A DNA stretch of 64,000 bases, from contig JANSYL010000004.1 of assembly GCA_024742455.1 (NCBI GenBank), positions 124,001 to 188,000 on the forward strand, read 5' to 3'. The position numbers were made by a program, and so were the translations under genes. The stretch is from Paracoccaceae bacterium. Its GTDB lineage: Bacteria; Pseudomonadota; Alphaproteobacteria; Rhodobacterales; Rhodobacteraceae. Numbering within the stretch: the stretch's first letter is position 1; each line of letters begins with the position of its first letter. Shown here piece by piece: positions 55,459-64,000 of this stretch. A model generated the notes under the pieces. That model ran no database searches and was not told where the DNA came from. It worked only from the letters and a program-made list of their open reading frames with translations.

Positions 55459-55950
55459 ATGTCGCTTGCAGAATTCGCCCCTGTCGCCCATTTGCTGGCT
55501 GCCCTCGGCGTCATGGCCTCGCTGTTCTTTCTGGCATGGGAAACGCGACGGACACGCAAGCAGACCGAATTGACCAACTGGCGGGAACTGCTGGAAACGC
55601 TGGTCCTGTACAAGGGCCTGACCAATGACCCGGAATTCGCCGACCTGGTGGAGCGTGGGCACGCCGATTACCGCGCGCTGAGCCCGGCGGACCAGCGACG
55701 CTTCGGCCTGTATCTGGAGCAGGGGATTCACGTCTACGGCAATTTCGTGAAGCACAACGACAGCCTGCCGACCAAGCTTGCCGGGTTGGAGGATGCGGTG
55801 ACGAATTACCTGATCGAGATGCTGACCACACCGGGAGGTGCTGTTTGGTGGGCGCAGAACCGGCCACTTGGTCGTTTCATGCCATCGACGTATCGCATGA
55901 TTGACGACTGCATCGCACGCGGGCCGCAAAAGACCGACCCAAGCGGGTAA
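55459..55950 (+). CDS. Hypothetical protein with N-terminal membrane helix
   Basis: This 163-residue protein has an N-terminal transmembrane helix (VAHLLAALGVMASLFFLAW), then a basic ETRRTRKQTELTNWRELLETLVLYKGL and a helical domain with GLYLEQGIHVYGNFVKHNDSL. It resembles a broad class of uncharacterised DUF-type bacterial proteins with one helix and a cytoplasmic domain. The ATG at 55459 was chosen because the helix begins shortly after it. It is bounded by terminators on both sides. Confidence 0.6.
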   Translation: MSLAEFAPVAHLLAALGVMASLFFLAWETRRTRKQTELTNWRELLETLVLYKGLTNDPEFADLVERGHADYRALSPADQRRFGLYLEQGIHVYGNFVKHNDSLPTKLAGLEDAVTNYLIEMLTTPGGAVWWAQNRPLGRFMPSTYRMIDDCIARGPQKTDPSG

Positions 55951-55957
55951 TCCGAAT

Positions 55958-55988
55958 GAAAAACCCCCGGACTTTCTCCGGGGGTTTT
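55958..55988. terminator. Bidirectional terminator between convergent genes
   Basis: CCCCCGG (55964-55970) pairs with CCGGGGG (55978-55984) around ACTTTCT. AAAAA precedes it and TTTT follows, so it can end transcripts from both strands. Confidence 0.9.
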
Positions 55989-56009
55989 CTTTTGATCGGG
56001 GCGCGCGCG

Positions 56010-56300
56010 TTACTTGTTGTAACGCTTCATCGCGTCTTCCATGGATTTCTGCATCGCGGCCCAGGCCTTTTCCATGCCGGCCTGCATGTCCTTCCAGGCA
56101 TCCATGTTGGCCTTGCCGAGGGATTCGAGCTGCGCCTCCATTTCCTTGCGCTGCTCCATCATGCTGTCCATCTGCTTTTTCAGCTGGTCCTGGCTTTCAG
56201 CACCGGCAGACATCATCTGCTCCTGCACCTTTTTCATCTCGGCGGTCCAGCTTTCGATCTGGGCCTTGGCCTGGGCGAAATAGTCTGTCTGGTCGGTCAT
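56010..56300 (-). CDS. Small coiled-coil protein, hypothetical
   Basis: This 96-residue, strongly charged helical protein (KAQIESWTAEMKKVQEQM and MDSMMEQRKEMEAQLESLG) has a continuous heptad pattern and ends MKRYNK. It is probably cytoplasmic and oligomeric. No family or function can be named with confidence. It lies between a bidirectional terminator and a divergent MOSC gene. Confidence 0.6.
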   Translation of the reverse strand: MTDQTDYFAQAKAQIESWTAEMKKVQEQMMSAGAESQDQLKKQMDSMMEQRKEMEAQLESLGKANMDAWKDMQAGMEKAWAAMQKSMEDAMKRYNK

Positions 56301-56453
56301 GTCGGTCCTCCATTGGGTCGAGCGGTGCTAGGCTAACACGGATTCATGACAACGGACCGCGCCCCCGCGACGCAGGGGGGCGCTGTGCGCGGTTTGTGTT
56401 GCTTAGCACGAAATAGCAGGCGCAGATGGGCGAGCCTGATGCCGGAGACCGCC

Positions 56454-57062
56454 ATGCCCGCCCTGATCCCCACCGACTACACCGCCCGGGTCACCTGGCT
56501 CGGCCACAACGCCGACCGCGACGCGGCGCTGGAAACCGCGCCGCTTGACGAGATGCCGCTGACCTTTGCGGGCTACGCCGCCGAAAGCCGGGCGGGGCTG
56601 ACGCGGCCCTCCGACAGCCGGGTGCTGGACCAATACCCGCGCGGCACCGAAATCCGCAACGTGCGCCAGTTGTCGATCCTGTCGGCGGAAGACCTTGCCG
56701 CGATTGCGGCCGAGATGGGCATCGACACGCTGCACCCCGCTTGGGTCGGCACGTCGATGGTGGTCGAGGGTATCCCCGATTTCAGCCACATCCCGCCCTC
56801 GTCGCGCCTGCAATGCGAGGCGACGGGCACGACCCTGACCGTGGACATGGAAAACCGCCCCTGCATGCTGCCCGCCCCGGTGATCGAGAAATCGCATCCG
56901 GGGCGCGGCAAGGCGTTCAAGGCCGCCGCGCAGGGCAGGCGCGGTGTCACCGCCTGGGTCGAACGCGAAGGCGTCATTCGGCTTGGCGCGACGCTGCGCC
57001 TGCATGTGCCCGACCAACCGGCCTGGCCGCATCTGGACGCGGCCCGGCAAATTGCGGGCTAG
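56454..57062 (+). CDS. MOSC domain-containing protein
   Basis: This 202-residue protein has the MOSC (molybdenum-cofactor sulfurase C-terminal) fold. Family features are YTARVTWLGHNADRDAALE at the start, EIRNVRQLSILSAEDLAAIA, and the conserved Cys in SSRLQCEATG, with NRPCMLP near the middle. MOSC proteins are thought to bind sulfur and deliver it to molybdenum or other centres. The ATG at 56454 follows GGAG at a good distance. Its TAG stop shares CTAG with a tiny minus-strand ORF. Confidence 0.85.
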   Translation: MPALIPTDYTARVTWLGHNADRDAALETAPLDEMPLTFAGYAAESRAGLTRPSDSRVLDQYPRGTEIRNVRQLSILSAEDLAAIAAEMGIDTLHPAWVGTSMVVEGIPDFSHIPPSSRLQCEATGTTLTVDMENRPCMLPAPVIEKSHPGRGKAFKAAAQGRRGVTAWVEREGVIRLGATLRLHVPDQPAWPHLDAARQIAG

Positions 57063-57145
57063 ATCAGCCCGGCGGTCAGAACGGCCGAGGCCACGCCGAT
57101 GGCGAAGCCGGAAATCGCTAGAAGGGCAGGGACGGAGACGGTCAT
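57059..57145 (-). CDS. Possible 28-residue hydrophobic peptide
   Basis: On the minus strand, ATG at 57145 opens a 28-codon frame (M-T-V-S-V-P-A-L-L through T-A-G-L-I) of nearly continuous hydrophobic residues, ending with a TAG inside the same CTAG as the MOSC stop. Third positions are G or C in 23 of 28 codons. Only a weak GAAG precedes it. It could be a small membrane protein; the alternative is chance. Confidence 0.3.
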   Translation of the reverse strand: MTVSVPALLAISGFAIGVASAVLTAGLI

Positions 57146-57346
57146 GGCAATAGCTTCGTCTGCGGGGCGGGATCACGCGGATACCGGTCAAGTTCGACAG
57201 ACAGGGGTTTAGGAAGGGTTAACAAAGCCACAACGCCCCGAGCGACTGCGTATTCGCGACGCCACGCCGCGCAAGAACCCGCGCCAGGGGCGTCTTTGCG
57301 ATTTCCGGTTGCTGCGGCAGGCTCACCCCCTGCAAAAGGAGGGTGC

Positions 57347-58063
57347 ATGACCGAGTCGCTTTTCATCGAGATCATCGGCGCATTGGGCGTGGGCAGCTAC
57401 GTGCTGTCCTACGCGCTGCTGCAGACCGGGGTGATCAAGGGCAACGGCTATATCTATCCGGGTATGAACCTGGCAGGGGCCAGTTTCGTCGCGGTGTCGC
57501 TGCTGAACAACTGGAACACTTGGCAGGCTCTGATCTCGGTCTTTTTCGCGACCTTTTCGATCATCGGGATCATCCGCCATTACCGCCACACAAGAAAGCT
57601 GGCCTTCAACGCCGAGGAAGAAGCGTTTTTCGAGGCGCGGTTCTTTCCGCTCGTGTCACGGCTGAACATGCGCCGGTTGCTCGACCGTGGCGCATGGGAG
57701 GCGCTTGCCCCGGGCAGCGTCCTGACCACGCAGGGCGAAACCGTGACCCACCTGACCTATCTGGCCGAGGGCGGGGTCGATATCGTGGTCGATGGCCAGA
57801 CCATCGCCCAACCGGGCCCAGGGGAATTCATTGGCGAGCTTGGCTGCCTGTCGCGCAACCCCGCCAGCGCCACCGCCGTTCTGAACCAGCCGAGCCGGGT
57901 GTTCCGCATCACCTCCGACGCGCTTGCCGGTCTTTTGCGCAACAATCCCGAGTTGAACGGGCAGGTCGAGGCCGCATTGGCGGGCAATGTCCGATCAAAG
58001 CTGCTGGCCACGAACCGCAAACTGCAGGCGGTGCTGGCCGCCCAAGCCCAAGACACCCGATAA
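57347..58063 (+). CDS. CBU_0592-like membrane domain fused to a cyclic-nucleotide-binding domain
   Basis: This 238-residue protein has three N-terminal helices (IEIIGALGVGSYVLSYALLQ, YPGMNLAGASFVAVSLL, ALISVFFATFSIIGIIRHY) resembling the CBU_0592 family. A linker follows, then a cyclic-nucleotide-binding-like domain (residues 125-215) with LTTQGETVTHLTYLAEGGVDIVVDG and the cassette FIGELGCLSRNPASATAV. It lacks the Arg that usually binds the cNMP phosphate, so ligand binding is doubtful. The ATG at 57347 has an AAGGAGGG just upstream. Confidence 0.75.
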   Translation: MTESLFIEIIGALGVGSYVLSYALLQTGVIKGNGYIYPGMNLAGASFVAVSLLNNWNTWQALISVFFATFSIIGIIRHYRHTRKLAFNAEEEAFFEARFFPLVSRLNMRRLLDRGAWEALAPGSVLTTQGETVTHLTYLAEGGVDIVVDGQTIAQPGPGEFIGELGCLSRNPASATAVLNQPSRVFRITSDALAGLLRNNPELNGQVEAALAGNVRSKLLATNRKLQAVLAAQAQDTR

Positions 58064-58233
58064 GAGGACGCGTGATTGGGCCTCGCAGCGCCTGACCCCG
58101 GCGGCGCGCGGTCCGTTCCCATCGGAAACCGGATTTGACGGCGCGCGCGGCGAATATGTCGGAAACGGTCCTTAACGCCCCGGAGATGCCCGCTATAGGC
58201 GAGTGACGACATCCAAAGGTCCGGGGAGGCACC

Positions 58234-59919
58234 ATGAAGGATATGGCGTTCAAATCCGATATCGAGATCGCCCGGGAGGCGCATAAAATCCCGATCCAGG
58301 AGGTCGGGGCGAAACTGGGCATCCCGTCTGACGCGCTGGTCCCCTATGGCCATGACAAGGCCAAGATCGGTCAGGATTTCATCGACGGTCTGGCCGACCG
58401 GCCCGATGGCAAGCTGATCCTGGTGACCGCGATCAATCCAACGCCTGCGGGCGAGGGCAAGACCACGACCACGGTGGGCCTCGGCGACGGGCTGAACGCG
58501 ATCGGCAAACGGGCCGCGATCTGTATCCGCGAAGCCTCGCTCGGGCCCTGTTTCGGGATGAAGGGCGGCGCGGCGGGCGGCGGTTATGCCCAGGTGGTGC
58601 CGATGGAGGAGATGAACCTTCATTTCACCGGCGATTTCCACGCGATCACGGCGGCCCATAACCTGCTGAGCGCGATGATCGACAACCACATCTACTGGGG
58701 CAACGAGCTTGGGATCGACGAACGCCGGGTGGTCTGGCGGCGCGTGCTCGACATGAACGACCGGGCGCTGCGCGACGTGGTCACCTCGCTCGGCGGGGTG
58801 GCCAACGGGTTCCCGCGCCAGACCGGCTTCGACATCACGGTCGCCTCGGAGGTGATGGCGATCCTTTGCCTGGCCGCAGATCTGGACGACCTGCAGCGGC
58901 GCCTGGGCGACATCATCGTGGCCTATACCCGCGCGCGCGACCCGATCTATGCCCGCGACCTGAAGGCCGACGGCGCGATGACGGTGCTGCTGAAAGACGC
59001 CATGCAGCCGAACCTGGTGCAGACGCTGGAAAACAACCCCGCCTTCGTGCATGGCGGCCCCTTCGCCAATATCGCGCATGGCTGCAATTCGGTGATCGCC
59101 ACGAAGACCGCGCTGAAACTGGCCGATTACGTGGTGACCGAGGCCGGGTTCGGGGCCGATCTGGGCGCCGAGAAATTCATGAACATCAAGTGCCGCAAGG
59201 CCGGGATCGCGCCGGATGCGGTGGTGATCGTTGCCACTGTTCGGGCGATGAAGATGAACGGTGGCGTGGCCAAGGCCGATCTTGGGTCCGAGAACGTGGC
59301 AGCGGTCGAAAAGGGCTGCCCGAACCTTGGCCGGCATATCCGCAACGTCAAACAGTTCGGCGTGCCGGTGGTGGTGTCCATCAACCATTTCGCCGGTGAC
59401 ACCGAGGCCGAGATCGCCGCCGTCGAGGCCTATGTCGCGGCGCAGGGTGCCGAGGCGCTGGTCAGCCGCCACTGGGCCGACGGGTCGGCGGGGATCACGC
59501 CGCTGGCCAGGAAGGTCGTCGAGATGGCCGAAAGCGGGCAGGCGCAGTTCGCGCCCCTCTATCCGGACGAGATGCCACTGTTCGAAAAGATCGAACGCAT
59601 CGCGAAATCGATCTACCATGCCTCTGAAGTCATAGCCGATCAGAAGGTCCGCGATCAGCTGAAGGCCTGGGAGGAGGCAGGCTATGGCCATCTTCCGGTC
59701 TGTATGGCGAAAACGCAGTATTCCTTTTCCACCGATCCCACCCTGCGGGGCGCACCGGAAGGTCATACCTTGCCGGTACGCGAGGTGCGGCTGAGCGCGG
59801 GTGCCGGGTTCATCGTTGTGATCTGCGGTGAGATCATGACCATGCCGGGACTGCCGCGCGTGCCCTCGGCCGAGGCCATCGGATTGAACGATCTGGGCCA
59901 GATCGAAGGCTTGTTCTAA
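58234..59919 (+). CDS. fhs: Formate--tetrahydrofolate ligase
   Basis: This 561-residue cytoplasmic enzyme makes 10-formyltetrahydrofolate from formate, THF and ATP. The nucleotide site is [18 protein letters not shown] near residues 69-86, and [28 protein letters not shown] and [16 protein letters not shown] are strongly conserved. The length is normal. It starts at 58234 with GGGGAGG just before it; an ATG three codons later is an alternative. FolD follows, so the pair supplies and interconverts one-carbon units, as in serine-cycle or formate-using bacteria. Confidence 0.96.
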   Translation: MKDMAFKSDIEIAREAHKIPIQEVGAKLGIPSDALVPYGHDKAKIGQDFIDGLADRPDGKLILVTAINPTPAGEGKTTTTVGLGDGLNAIGKRAAICIREASLGPCFGMKGGAAGGGYAQVVPMEEMNLHFTGDFHAITAAHNLLSAMIDNHIYWGNELGIDERRVVWRRVLDMNDRALRDVVTSLGGVANGFPRQTGFDITVASEVMAILCLAADLDDLQRRLGDIIVAYTRARDPIYARDLKADGAMTVLLKDAMQPNLVQTLENNPAFVHGGPFANIAHGCNSVIATKTALKLADYVVTEAGFGADLGAEKFMNIKCRKAGIAPDAVVIVATVRAMKMNGGVAKADLGSENVAAVEKGCPNLGRHIRNVKQFGVPVVVSINHFAGDTEAEIAAVEAYVAAQGAEALVSRHWADGSAGITPLARKVVEMAESGQAQFAPLYPDEMPLFEKIERIAKSIYHASEVIADQKVRDQLKAWEEAGYGHLPVCMAKTQYSFSTDPTLRGAPEGHTLPVREVRLSAGAGFIVVICGEIMTMPGLPRVPSAEAIGLNDLGQIEGLF

Positions 59920-59926
59920 AAGGGGG

Positions 59927-60005
59927 CGGCGCGGGCGGGTCTGTGAACCCCGCCCGCGCCGGTCGCCGCCCCTGGGCGGCTCCACCTCCGGTGGGAGTAT
60001 TTTTG
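59927..60005 (+). terminator. Cluster of three hairpins after fhs
   Basis: The first is a perfect 13-bp stem (59927-59939 with 59949-59961). The second is GCCGCCC-CT-GGGCGGC (59965-59980). The third is CTCCACC-TCC-GGTGGGAG with a one-base bulge (59980-59997), followed by TATTTTT (59998-60004). The last is terminator-like. Together they probably stop or slow transcription between fhs and folD. Confidence 0.7.
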
Positions 60006-60019
60006 CCAAGACGAAGGGG
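59995..60019 (+). repeat. Dispersed GTATTT motif, copy C
   Basis: GAGTATTTTTGCCAAG followed by ACGAAGGGG overlaps the end of the third hairpin and runs up to the folD start. Its final AAGGGG sits at ribosome-site distance from the folD ATG at 60026, so the repeat may supply that site. Confidence 0.5.
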
Positions 60020-60025
60020 CATGGG

Positions 60026-60922
60026 ATGGCCGCGGATGTGATTGACGGGAAGGCCTTTGCGGCGGGCATGCGCGCGAGTATCGCCTCGGAGGTCGCAGCG
60101 TTGAAAGCGGCGGGCATTGTGCCAGGGCTGGCGGTGATCCTGGTGGGAGAGGACCCCGCGAGCGAGGTCTATGTCGCGCATAAGCACAAGGCGACAGTGG
60201 AGGTCGGGATGACCTCCTTCGAACATCGCCTGCAGGCGGAGACGTCGGAGGCGGACTTGTTCGCCCTGATCGACAGTCTGAATGCCGATCCGGCGGTGCA
60301 TGGCATCCTGTGCCAGTTCCCGGTGCCGGGTCATCTGGACGAACGGCGCACCGTGGCGCGGATCGACCCGGCCAAGGATGTCGACGGGCTGAGCGTGACC
60401 AATGCCGGGCTGCTGGCGACGGGCGGCGATGCGCTGGTCAGTTGTACGCCGCTTGGCTGCCTGATGCTGCTGCGCGACCGCTTGGGCGATCTGACCGGCA
60501 AGGAGGCGGTGGTGATCGGGCGGTCGAACCTGTTCGGCAAGCCGATGGCGCAGTTGCTTTTGCGCGAAAACTGCACCGTGACCATCGCCCATTCGCGGAC
60601 GCGGGATTTGCCCGGGGTCTGCCGCCGGGCCGATATTCTGGTGGCCGCCGTCGGCCGGGCCGAGATGGTCAAGGGCGATTGGGTCAAGCCCGGCGCCACG
60701 GTGATCGATGTGGGGATCACCCGGGTGCCGCATCCGGAAAAACCCGGCAAGACGCGGCTGTTGGGTGATGTGGATTTCGCCGAAGCAGCAGAGGTGGCAA
60801 GCGCGATCACGCCGGTGCCGGGCGGTGTGGGGCCGATGACGATCGCCTGTCTGCTCGCCAACACGTTGACAGCCTGCTGCCGTGCAGAAGGGCGACCGGT
60901 GCCTGAAGGGATGACGGTTTAG
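60026..60922 (+). CDS. folD: Bifunctional methylenetetrahydrofolate dehydrogenase/cyclohydrolase FolD
   Basis: This 298-residue enzyme interconverts methylene-, methenyl- and 10-formyltetrahydrofolate with NADP. The catalytic Lys is in [14 protein letters not shown], the Gln-containing [10 protein letters not shown] is present, and the NADP site is [17 protein letters not shown]. The C-terminus has [16 protein letters not shown], a FolD signature. Its stop overlaps that of the convergent thioesterase gene. Confidence 0.96.
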   Translation: MAADVIDGKAFAAGMRASIASEVAALKAAGIVPGLAVILVGEDPASEVYVAHKHKATVEVGMTSFEHRLQAETSEADLFALIDSLNADPAVHGILCQFPVPGHLDERRTVARIDPAKDVDGLSVTNAGLLATGGDALVSCTPLGCLMLLRDRLGDLTGKEAVVIGRSNLFGKPMAQLLLRENCTVTIAHSRTRDLPGVCRRADILVAAVGRAEMVKGDWVKPGATVIDVGITRVPHPEKPGKTRLLGDVDFAEAAEVASAITPVPGGVGPMTIACLLANTLTACCRAEGRPVPEGMTV

Positions 60923-61347
60923 GCCGGGATCATCGTGCCCTGCAGCAATGCGACATCCCGGCGGGTCCCGTCGACGCGCTCCACGGCGACGGTGGCTTGC
61001 GTGATCAGCAGGCGGCGGCCGGGCTTGGCGACGGTTCCCGTGGCGATCAGGCGGACGCCGTCGGCGGGCGCGATCAGGTTGATCTTCATCTCGACCGTCA
61101 GCACCTCGGCCCCGAGCGGCATCATCGTCAGGGCGGCGTAGCCCGAAGCGCTGTCGCCCAACGCGAAAGTGGCTCCGGCATGGGCAAAGCCATGTTGCTG
61201 GTGGATAGCGGGGGTGATCGGGGCTGACAAGGTGACACGTCCTGGGGCGGTGTCATCAACCCGGGCGCCCATCGTGCCCATCAGCCCCTGGGCTTCGAAG
61301 CTGGCCCGCAGCCGGGCGTCGATAGCAGCGAAATCCCTGTCGGTCAT
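60919..61347 (-). CDS. PaaI family hotdog thioesterase
   Basis: This 142-residue protein has the hotdog fold with the family's catalytic region [25 protein letters not shown] and [27 protein letters not shown]. PaaI-type thioesterases hydrolyse aryl- or acyl-CoA thioesters. The substrate here is not known; no phenylacetate genes are nearby. The start ATG at 61347 has GGAGGACC in front of it. Its TAA shares bases with the folD stop. Confidence 0.88.
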   Translation of the reverse strand: MTDRDFAAIDARLRASFEAQGLMGTMGARVDDTAPGRVTLSAPITPAIHQQHGFAHAGATFALGDSASGYAALTMMPLGAEVLTVEMKINLIAPADGVRLIATGTVAKPGRRLLITQATVAVERVDGTRRDVALLQGTMIPA

Positions 61348-61400
61348 GATGGTCCTCCTGTCCGTCAGAATGCGCTGTTTCGGGGCCCGTGTCCAAGGGG

Positions 61401-62072
61401 TCAGCGCGGCATCGGGATCGGCAGAGGTGCGCGGTCCGGGCCGGGCAGCAGAATCGCCCGGGCCGGATCCTGCATCAGGGCCGACAGTTCCGGGCGGTCG
61501 CAGTAAAGGCCGCCGGTATATGTGCCGTAGGCAGGCAGGATGATGCGCGCGCCATCGACCAGCACACAGCGGCGGCTGAGGCTGCGTCCCCGCGCCGTGA
61601 TCCGGGCCTTAGGGTGGTAATGGCCCGAGACTTCATGGGTTTTGCCGGGATTGGCGATATGGCGGAACGTGATGTCCTGCAAGGTCAGATCCGCCCGGTG
61701 CGTGCCGCCCAGATCGACCGGGCCGGGGTCGTGGTTGCCTTCGATCCAGACCCAGTGCCGCCCGGCCATGAGGCGGGCGAGGTCGTCGCGGGCGCTTTCC
61801 TCCATTGCTTCCGCCGCTGCCAGATCGTCGAAACTGTCGCCGAGGCAGATCACGGTTTTCGGGCCTGTCGCGGTGATGTCGGACGCGAGCCGGTCGAGTG
61901 TCGCGCGTGTCTCATAGGGGGGGAGAAGGCGGCCCTCGCGCCGGGCAATGCGGTCGGATTTTCCCAGATGCAGGTCGGAGACGCAGAGCAGGCGTTCATC
62001 GGCCCAGTAGAGCGCCCCCGAGGGCAGCGCGGTGAGGCTGTGACCGGCGAAGGTAAACGCGTGTCCGTTCAT
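61401..62072 (-). CDS. pdeM: Ligase-associated DNA damage response endonuclease PdeM
   Basis: This 223-residue calcineurin-like phosphoesterase carries two-metal motifs SDLHLGK (Asp, His), CLGDSFDD, EGNHDPG and GHYHPK. PdeM is a component of the LigD-less 'ligase-associated' repair cluster with a DNA ligase, an exonuclease and an Lhr-like helicase. The other members are beyond the right edge, except the helicase. The start lies 88 bases after the helicase stop, on the same strand, so they are probably one operon. Confidence 0.9.
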   Translation of the reverse strand: MNGHAFTFAGHSLTALPSGALYWADERLLCVSDLHLGKSDRIARREGRLLPPYETRATLDRLASDITATGPKTVICLGDSFDDLAAAEAMEESARDDLARLMAGRHWVWIEGNHDPGPVDLGGTHRADLTLQDITFRHIANPGKTHEVSGHYHPKARITARGRSLSRRCVLVDGARIILPAYGTYTGGLYCDRPELSALMQDPARAILLPGPDRAPLPIPMPR

Positions 62073-62160
62073 CCTTTGTTCACTATGATCTCAGAGGCGA
62101 ACGGGCAAGAGGGGCCGGAAATGGATTACATTTCCAGCGAGATTCTCGGATTTTTGTAAG

Positions 62161-64000
62161 CTATTTTACCAGCCCCGCCGTCAGGAGCAGCCGCGTGGCC
62201 TCCTCCTCCATCAGGCGCTGATCGGCCAGCCCCGCGATGGGAATGCGCCCCGGTTCAAGGAACAGCGGCGCCGCAAGGGGGGTCACCCGGGTCAGGCGCA
62301 TGTGGTCGATCCGGTCGCCCACGCGGTCCAGCATTTCCTCAATCCGTCCGAAATCGACGAGGCCGCGCATCGCCTCTTGCCTCGTGATGTCGAGCATCAC
62401 GTGGTCCGGGTCGTACTTGCGCAGGGTGTCGTAGAGGATGTCGGTGGAAAATGTCGCCTGCCGCCCGGTCTTGCGCGCCGCCCCGGGCATGGCGCGGTCG
62501 ATCAGCCCGGCGATGATAGCCGAGGCCTTGAAGGTCCGCTTCATCACCGCGTTATCGGCCAGCCAGTCCTCCATCACCTCGATCAGGTTGTCCCGGGAAA
62601 ACAGCAGCGTGGGGTCGCCCGGCGGGTCCAGCCCCCAGATCAGCGTGGCGTAATCGGTCGACACGAACCCCATCGGGTTCAGTCCCATCTCCTCCATCCG
62701 TTTGGTGATCAGCAGGCCAAGCGTCTGTTGCGCGTTCCGGCCGGCAAACCCGTAGGCCACGACATGTTCGCGCCCGTCATGGGGAAAGCTTTCGACAAGC
62801 AACCGGTCGCGTTCCGGCAGGCGGCTGACGCGGCGTTGCAGGTGCAGCCAGTCACGGGTGTGCGCGGGCAGGTTGGGCCAGTCGTCCTGCCTGAACATCG
62901 CGAGGATGCGGTCGGACAACTGCGTGGAGGTGGCGAATTTCGTGCCCATGAAGGTGGCGATCTTGGGCTTGAGATAGGGGGTGCGGCTGACCTCCACCAC
63001 CATGTCGCGCATCCCTTCATAACGCACGATCTTGCCGCCGATCAGGAAAGTGTCACCTTTCCGGAGCATCGAGGCGAAATATTCCTCCACCTCGCCCAGG
63101 GGGGTGCCGCCGCGGGTTTTCTGGTAGCGGACGGCCATCTTGTCGGCATCGACGATTGTGCCGATATTCATCCGGATCCGGGTGGCGCGGCGCGGGTCGC
63201 GCAGTGTCCACATCCCGTCCGGGCGCCGGATCAGCCGCTGCCACTGGTCATAGGCGCGCAGCGCGTAACCGCCGGTGGCGCAGAAGTCCAAACATCTGTC
63301 GAAGGTCGCGCGGTCCAGGTCGGTGTAGGCCCCGGCGCTGCGGATCTCGGCGAACAGGTCATCGGCGGCGAAGGGGCCGGCACAGGCGCAGATCAGGATA
63401 TGCTGGCACAGCACATCCAGCGGGCCGGCATGGTCGGTATCGCCGTCCAGCGTACGGGCGCGCACCGCGTCCAGCGCGGCGGTGCATTCGATCAGTTCGA
63501 ACCGGTTTGCGGGCACGATCAACGCCTTGGAGGGCGCGTTATAGCGGTGATTGGCGCGCCCGATCCGCTGCACCAGCCGTTTGACATTCTTGGGCGCGCC
63601 GACCTGGATCACCAGGTCCACATCCCCCCAGTCGATCCCGAGGTCGAGCGACCCTGTACAGACGATGGCCTTCAATTCGCCCGCGACCATCGCTGCCTCG
63701 ACCTTCTCCCGCTGCTCCCGTGCCAAGGCACCGTGGTGGATGCCGATCGGCAACTGGTCCTCGTTGATCAGCCAGAGGTGGTGAAAGAACAGCTCCGCCT
63801 GCGCCCGGGTGTTGTGAAAGATCAGCGTGGTCTTGTGTTTCTTCACCTCCTCAAGCACCGCGGGTATGGCGTATTTCCCGCCGCCGCCGGACCAGGGGGG
63901 CGGCTCCTCGGTCACCAGCATCCCGATATCGGGGTCGGGGCCGGGATCGGCCTCAAGGATCGTGCAGGGGTCAGGGTTGCGGGCCAGGATACGGGCGATG
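62161..64000 (-). CDS. Ligase-associated DEXH-box helicase (Lhr-like), C-terminal part
   Basis: The gene starts beyond the right edge, and about 612 codons are visible down to the stop at 62161. The second RecA domain is seen in TLIFHNTRAQAELFFHHLW, IVCTGSLDLGIDWGDVDLVIQVGAPKNVKRL split as two motifs, and QRIGRANHRYNAPSKALIV. Then come the winged-helix and Lhr-core domains (GTIVDADKMAVRYQKTRGG). The Walker A and DEXH box lie outside the window. It unwinds DNA in the ligase-associated damage response with PdeM. Confidence 0.92.
   Translation of the reverse strand, partial: IARILARNPDPCTILEADPGPDPDIGMLVTEEPPPWSGGGGKYAIPAVLEEVKKHKTTLIFHNTRAQAELFFHHLWLINEDQLPIGIHHGALAREQREKVEAAMVAGELKAIVCTGSLDLGIDWGDVDLVIQVGAPKNVKRLVQRIGRANHRYNAPSKALIVPANRFELIECTAALDAVRARTLDGDTDHAGPLDVLCQHILICACAGPFAADDLFAEIRSAGAYTDLDRATFDRCLDFCATGGYALRAYDQWQRLIRRPDGMWTLRDPRRATRIRMNIGTIVDADKMAVRYQKTRGGTPLGEVEEYFASMLRKGDTFLIGGKIVRYEGMRDMVVEVSRTPYLKPKIATFMGTKFATSTQLSDRILAMFRQDDWPNLPAHTRDWLHLQRRVSRLPERDRLLVESFPHDGREHVVAYGFAGRNAQQTLGLLITKRMEEMGLNPMGFVSTDYATLIWGLDPPGDPTLLFSRDNLIEVMEDWLADNAVMKRTFKASAIIAGLIDRAMPGAARKTGRQATFSTDILYDTLRKYDPDHVMLDITRQEAMRGLVDFGRIEEMLDRVGDRIDHMRLTRVTPLAAPLFLEPGRIPIAGLADQRLMEEEATRLLLTAGLVK

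Noticed and set aside
1-64000. CRISPR arrays, insertion sequences or prophage
   Set aside because: No direct-repeat array with spacers, transposase gene or phage structural gene was found in any frame.

Overview
The window is a stretch of core chromosome from an alphaproteobacterium, very probably a member of the Rhodobacteraceae (Roseobacter group). It is G+C-rich and densely packed, with many ATGA/GTGA start-stop overlaps. It carries genes typical of that family: DUF1127 and DUF1489 proteins, an NDUFS4-like 'ETC complex I subunit', a TIGR02186 protein next to a TSUP permease, a short HisG with its HisZ partner, a B12-dependent ribonucleotide reductase, and ftsH starting with TTG just after tilS. 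No insertion sequence, prophage, CRISPR array, rRNA operon or replication origin is visible. The assignment rests on gene content and composition, not on a database search.

Layout. 1-4313: a DUF1428 tail, a DUF4389 membrane protein, an M3 oligopeptidase, a TSUP anion permease and its TIGR02186 partner. 4435-8904 (minus strand): a short-chain dehydrogenase coupled to a RecD-like helicase, then an esterase/ring-cleaving dioxygenase pair like the MhqD/MhqO quinone-detoxification pair, then a small exported protein. 9120-10088 is the only compositionally foreign gene, an HNH-nuclease-like protein inserted exactly at the 3' end of uvrB (10085-12277). A gene-free gap follows with a long stem-loop, then the complex I subunit gene and tRNA-Arg(TCT). 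13373-23385: a beta-hydroxyacid dehydrogenase, mnmH, valS, a DUF1992 protein, two aminotransferases, ygfZ, a DUF3253 protein and yghU. 23530-28615: ileS, a DMT exporter, a membrane-anchored hypothetical protein and slyX.

28780-32065 is the hisS-hisZ-hisG operon. 32147-34984 is a DUF1489 gene divergent from nrdJ. 35090-39221 holds an LpxR-like lipid A deacylase, a Hint-domain protein and a glutaminase fused to STAS and cyclic-nucleotide-binding domains. 39392-43190: rpsD with a promoter and leader, an MFS transporter, prmA, a small membrane protein and a DUF1127 gene. 43565-45811 is ruvC-ruvA-ruvB. 46516-52099 is the full Tol-Pal operon (ybgC, tolQ, tolR, tolA, tolB, pal, cpoB), followed by tilS and ftsH. 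55459-58063: small proteins, a MOSC protein and a membrane/cNMP-binding fusion. 58234-60922: fhs and folD for one-carbon metabolism. 60919-64000: a PaaI thioesterase and two members (pdeM and the large helicase) of the ligase-associated DNA-damage cluster, which runs off the window.

The genes are mostly housekeeping: three aminoacyl-tRNA synthetases, tRNA modification (mnmH, tilS), DNA repair and recombination (uvrB, ruvCAB, pdeM, Lhr-like helicase), envelope integrity (Tol-Pal, FtsH, LpxR-like), histidine and dNTP synthesis, and folate one-carbon flow. No complete novel multi-gene system was found. The most unusual items are two palindromes inserted in frame in valS, the foreign HNH gene abutting uvrB, a possible structured RNA upstream of uvrB, a mini-ORF that bridges ruvA and ruvB, two NrdR-like sites spaced 31 bp apart before nrdJ, helically phased 11-bp repeats before hisS, and a dispersed GTATTT...GAAG motif, one copy of which lies inside nrdJ.
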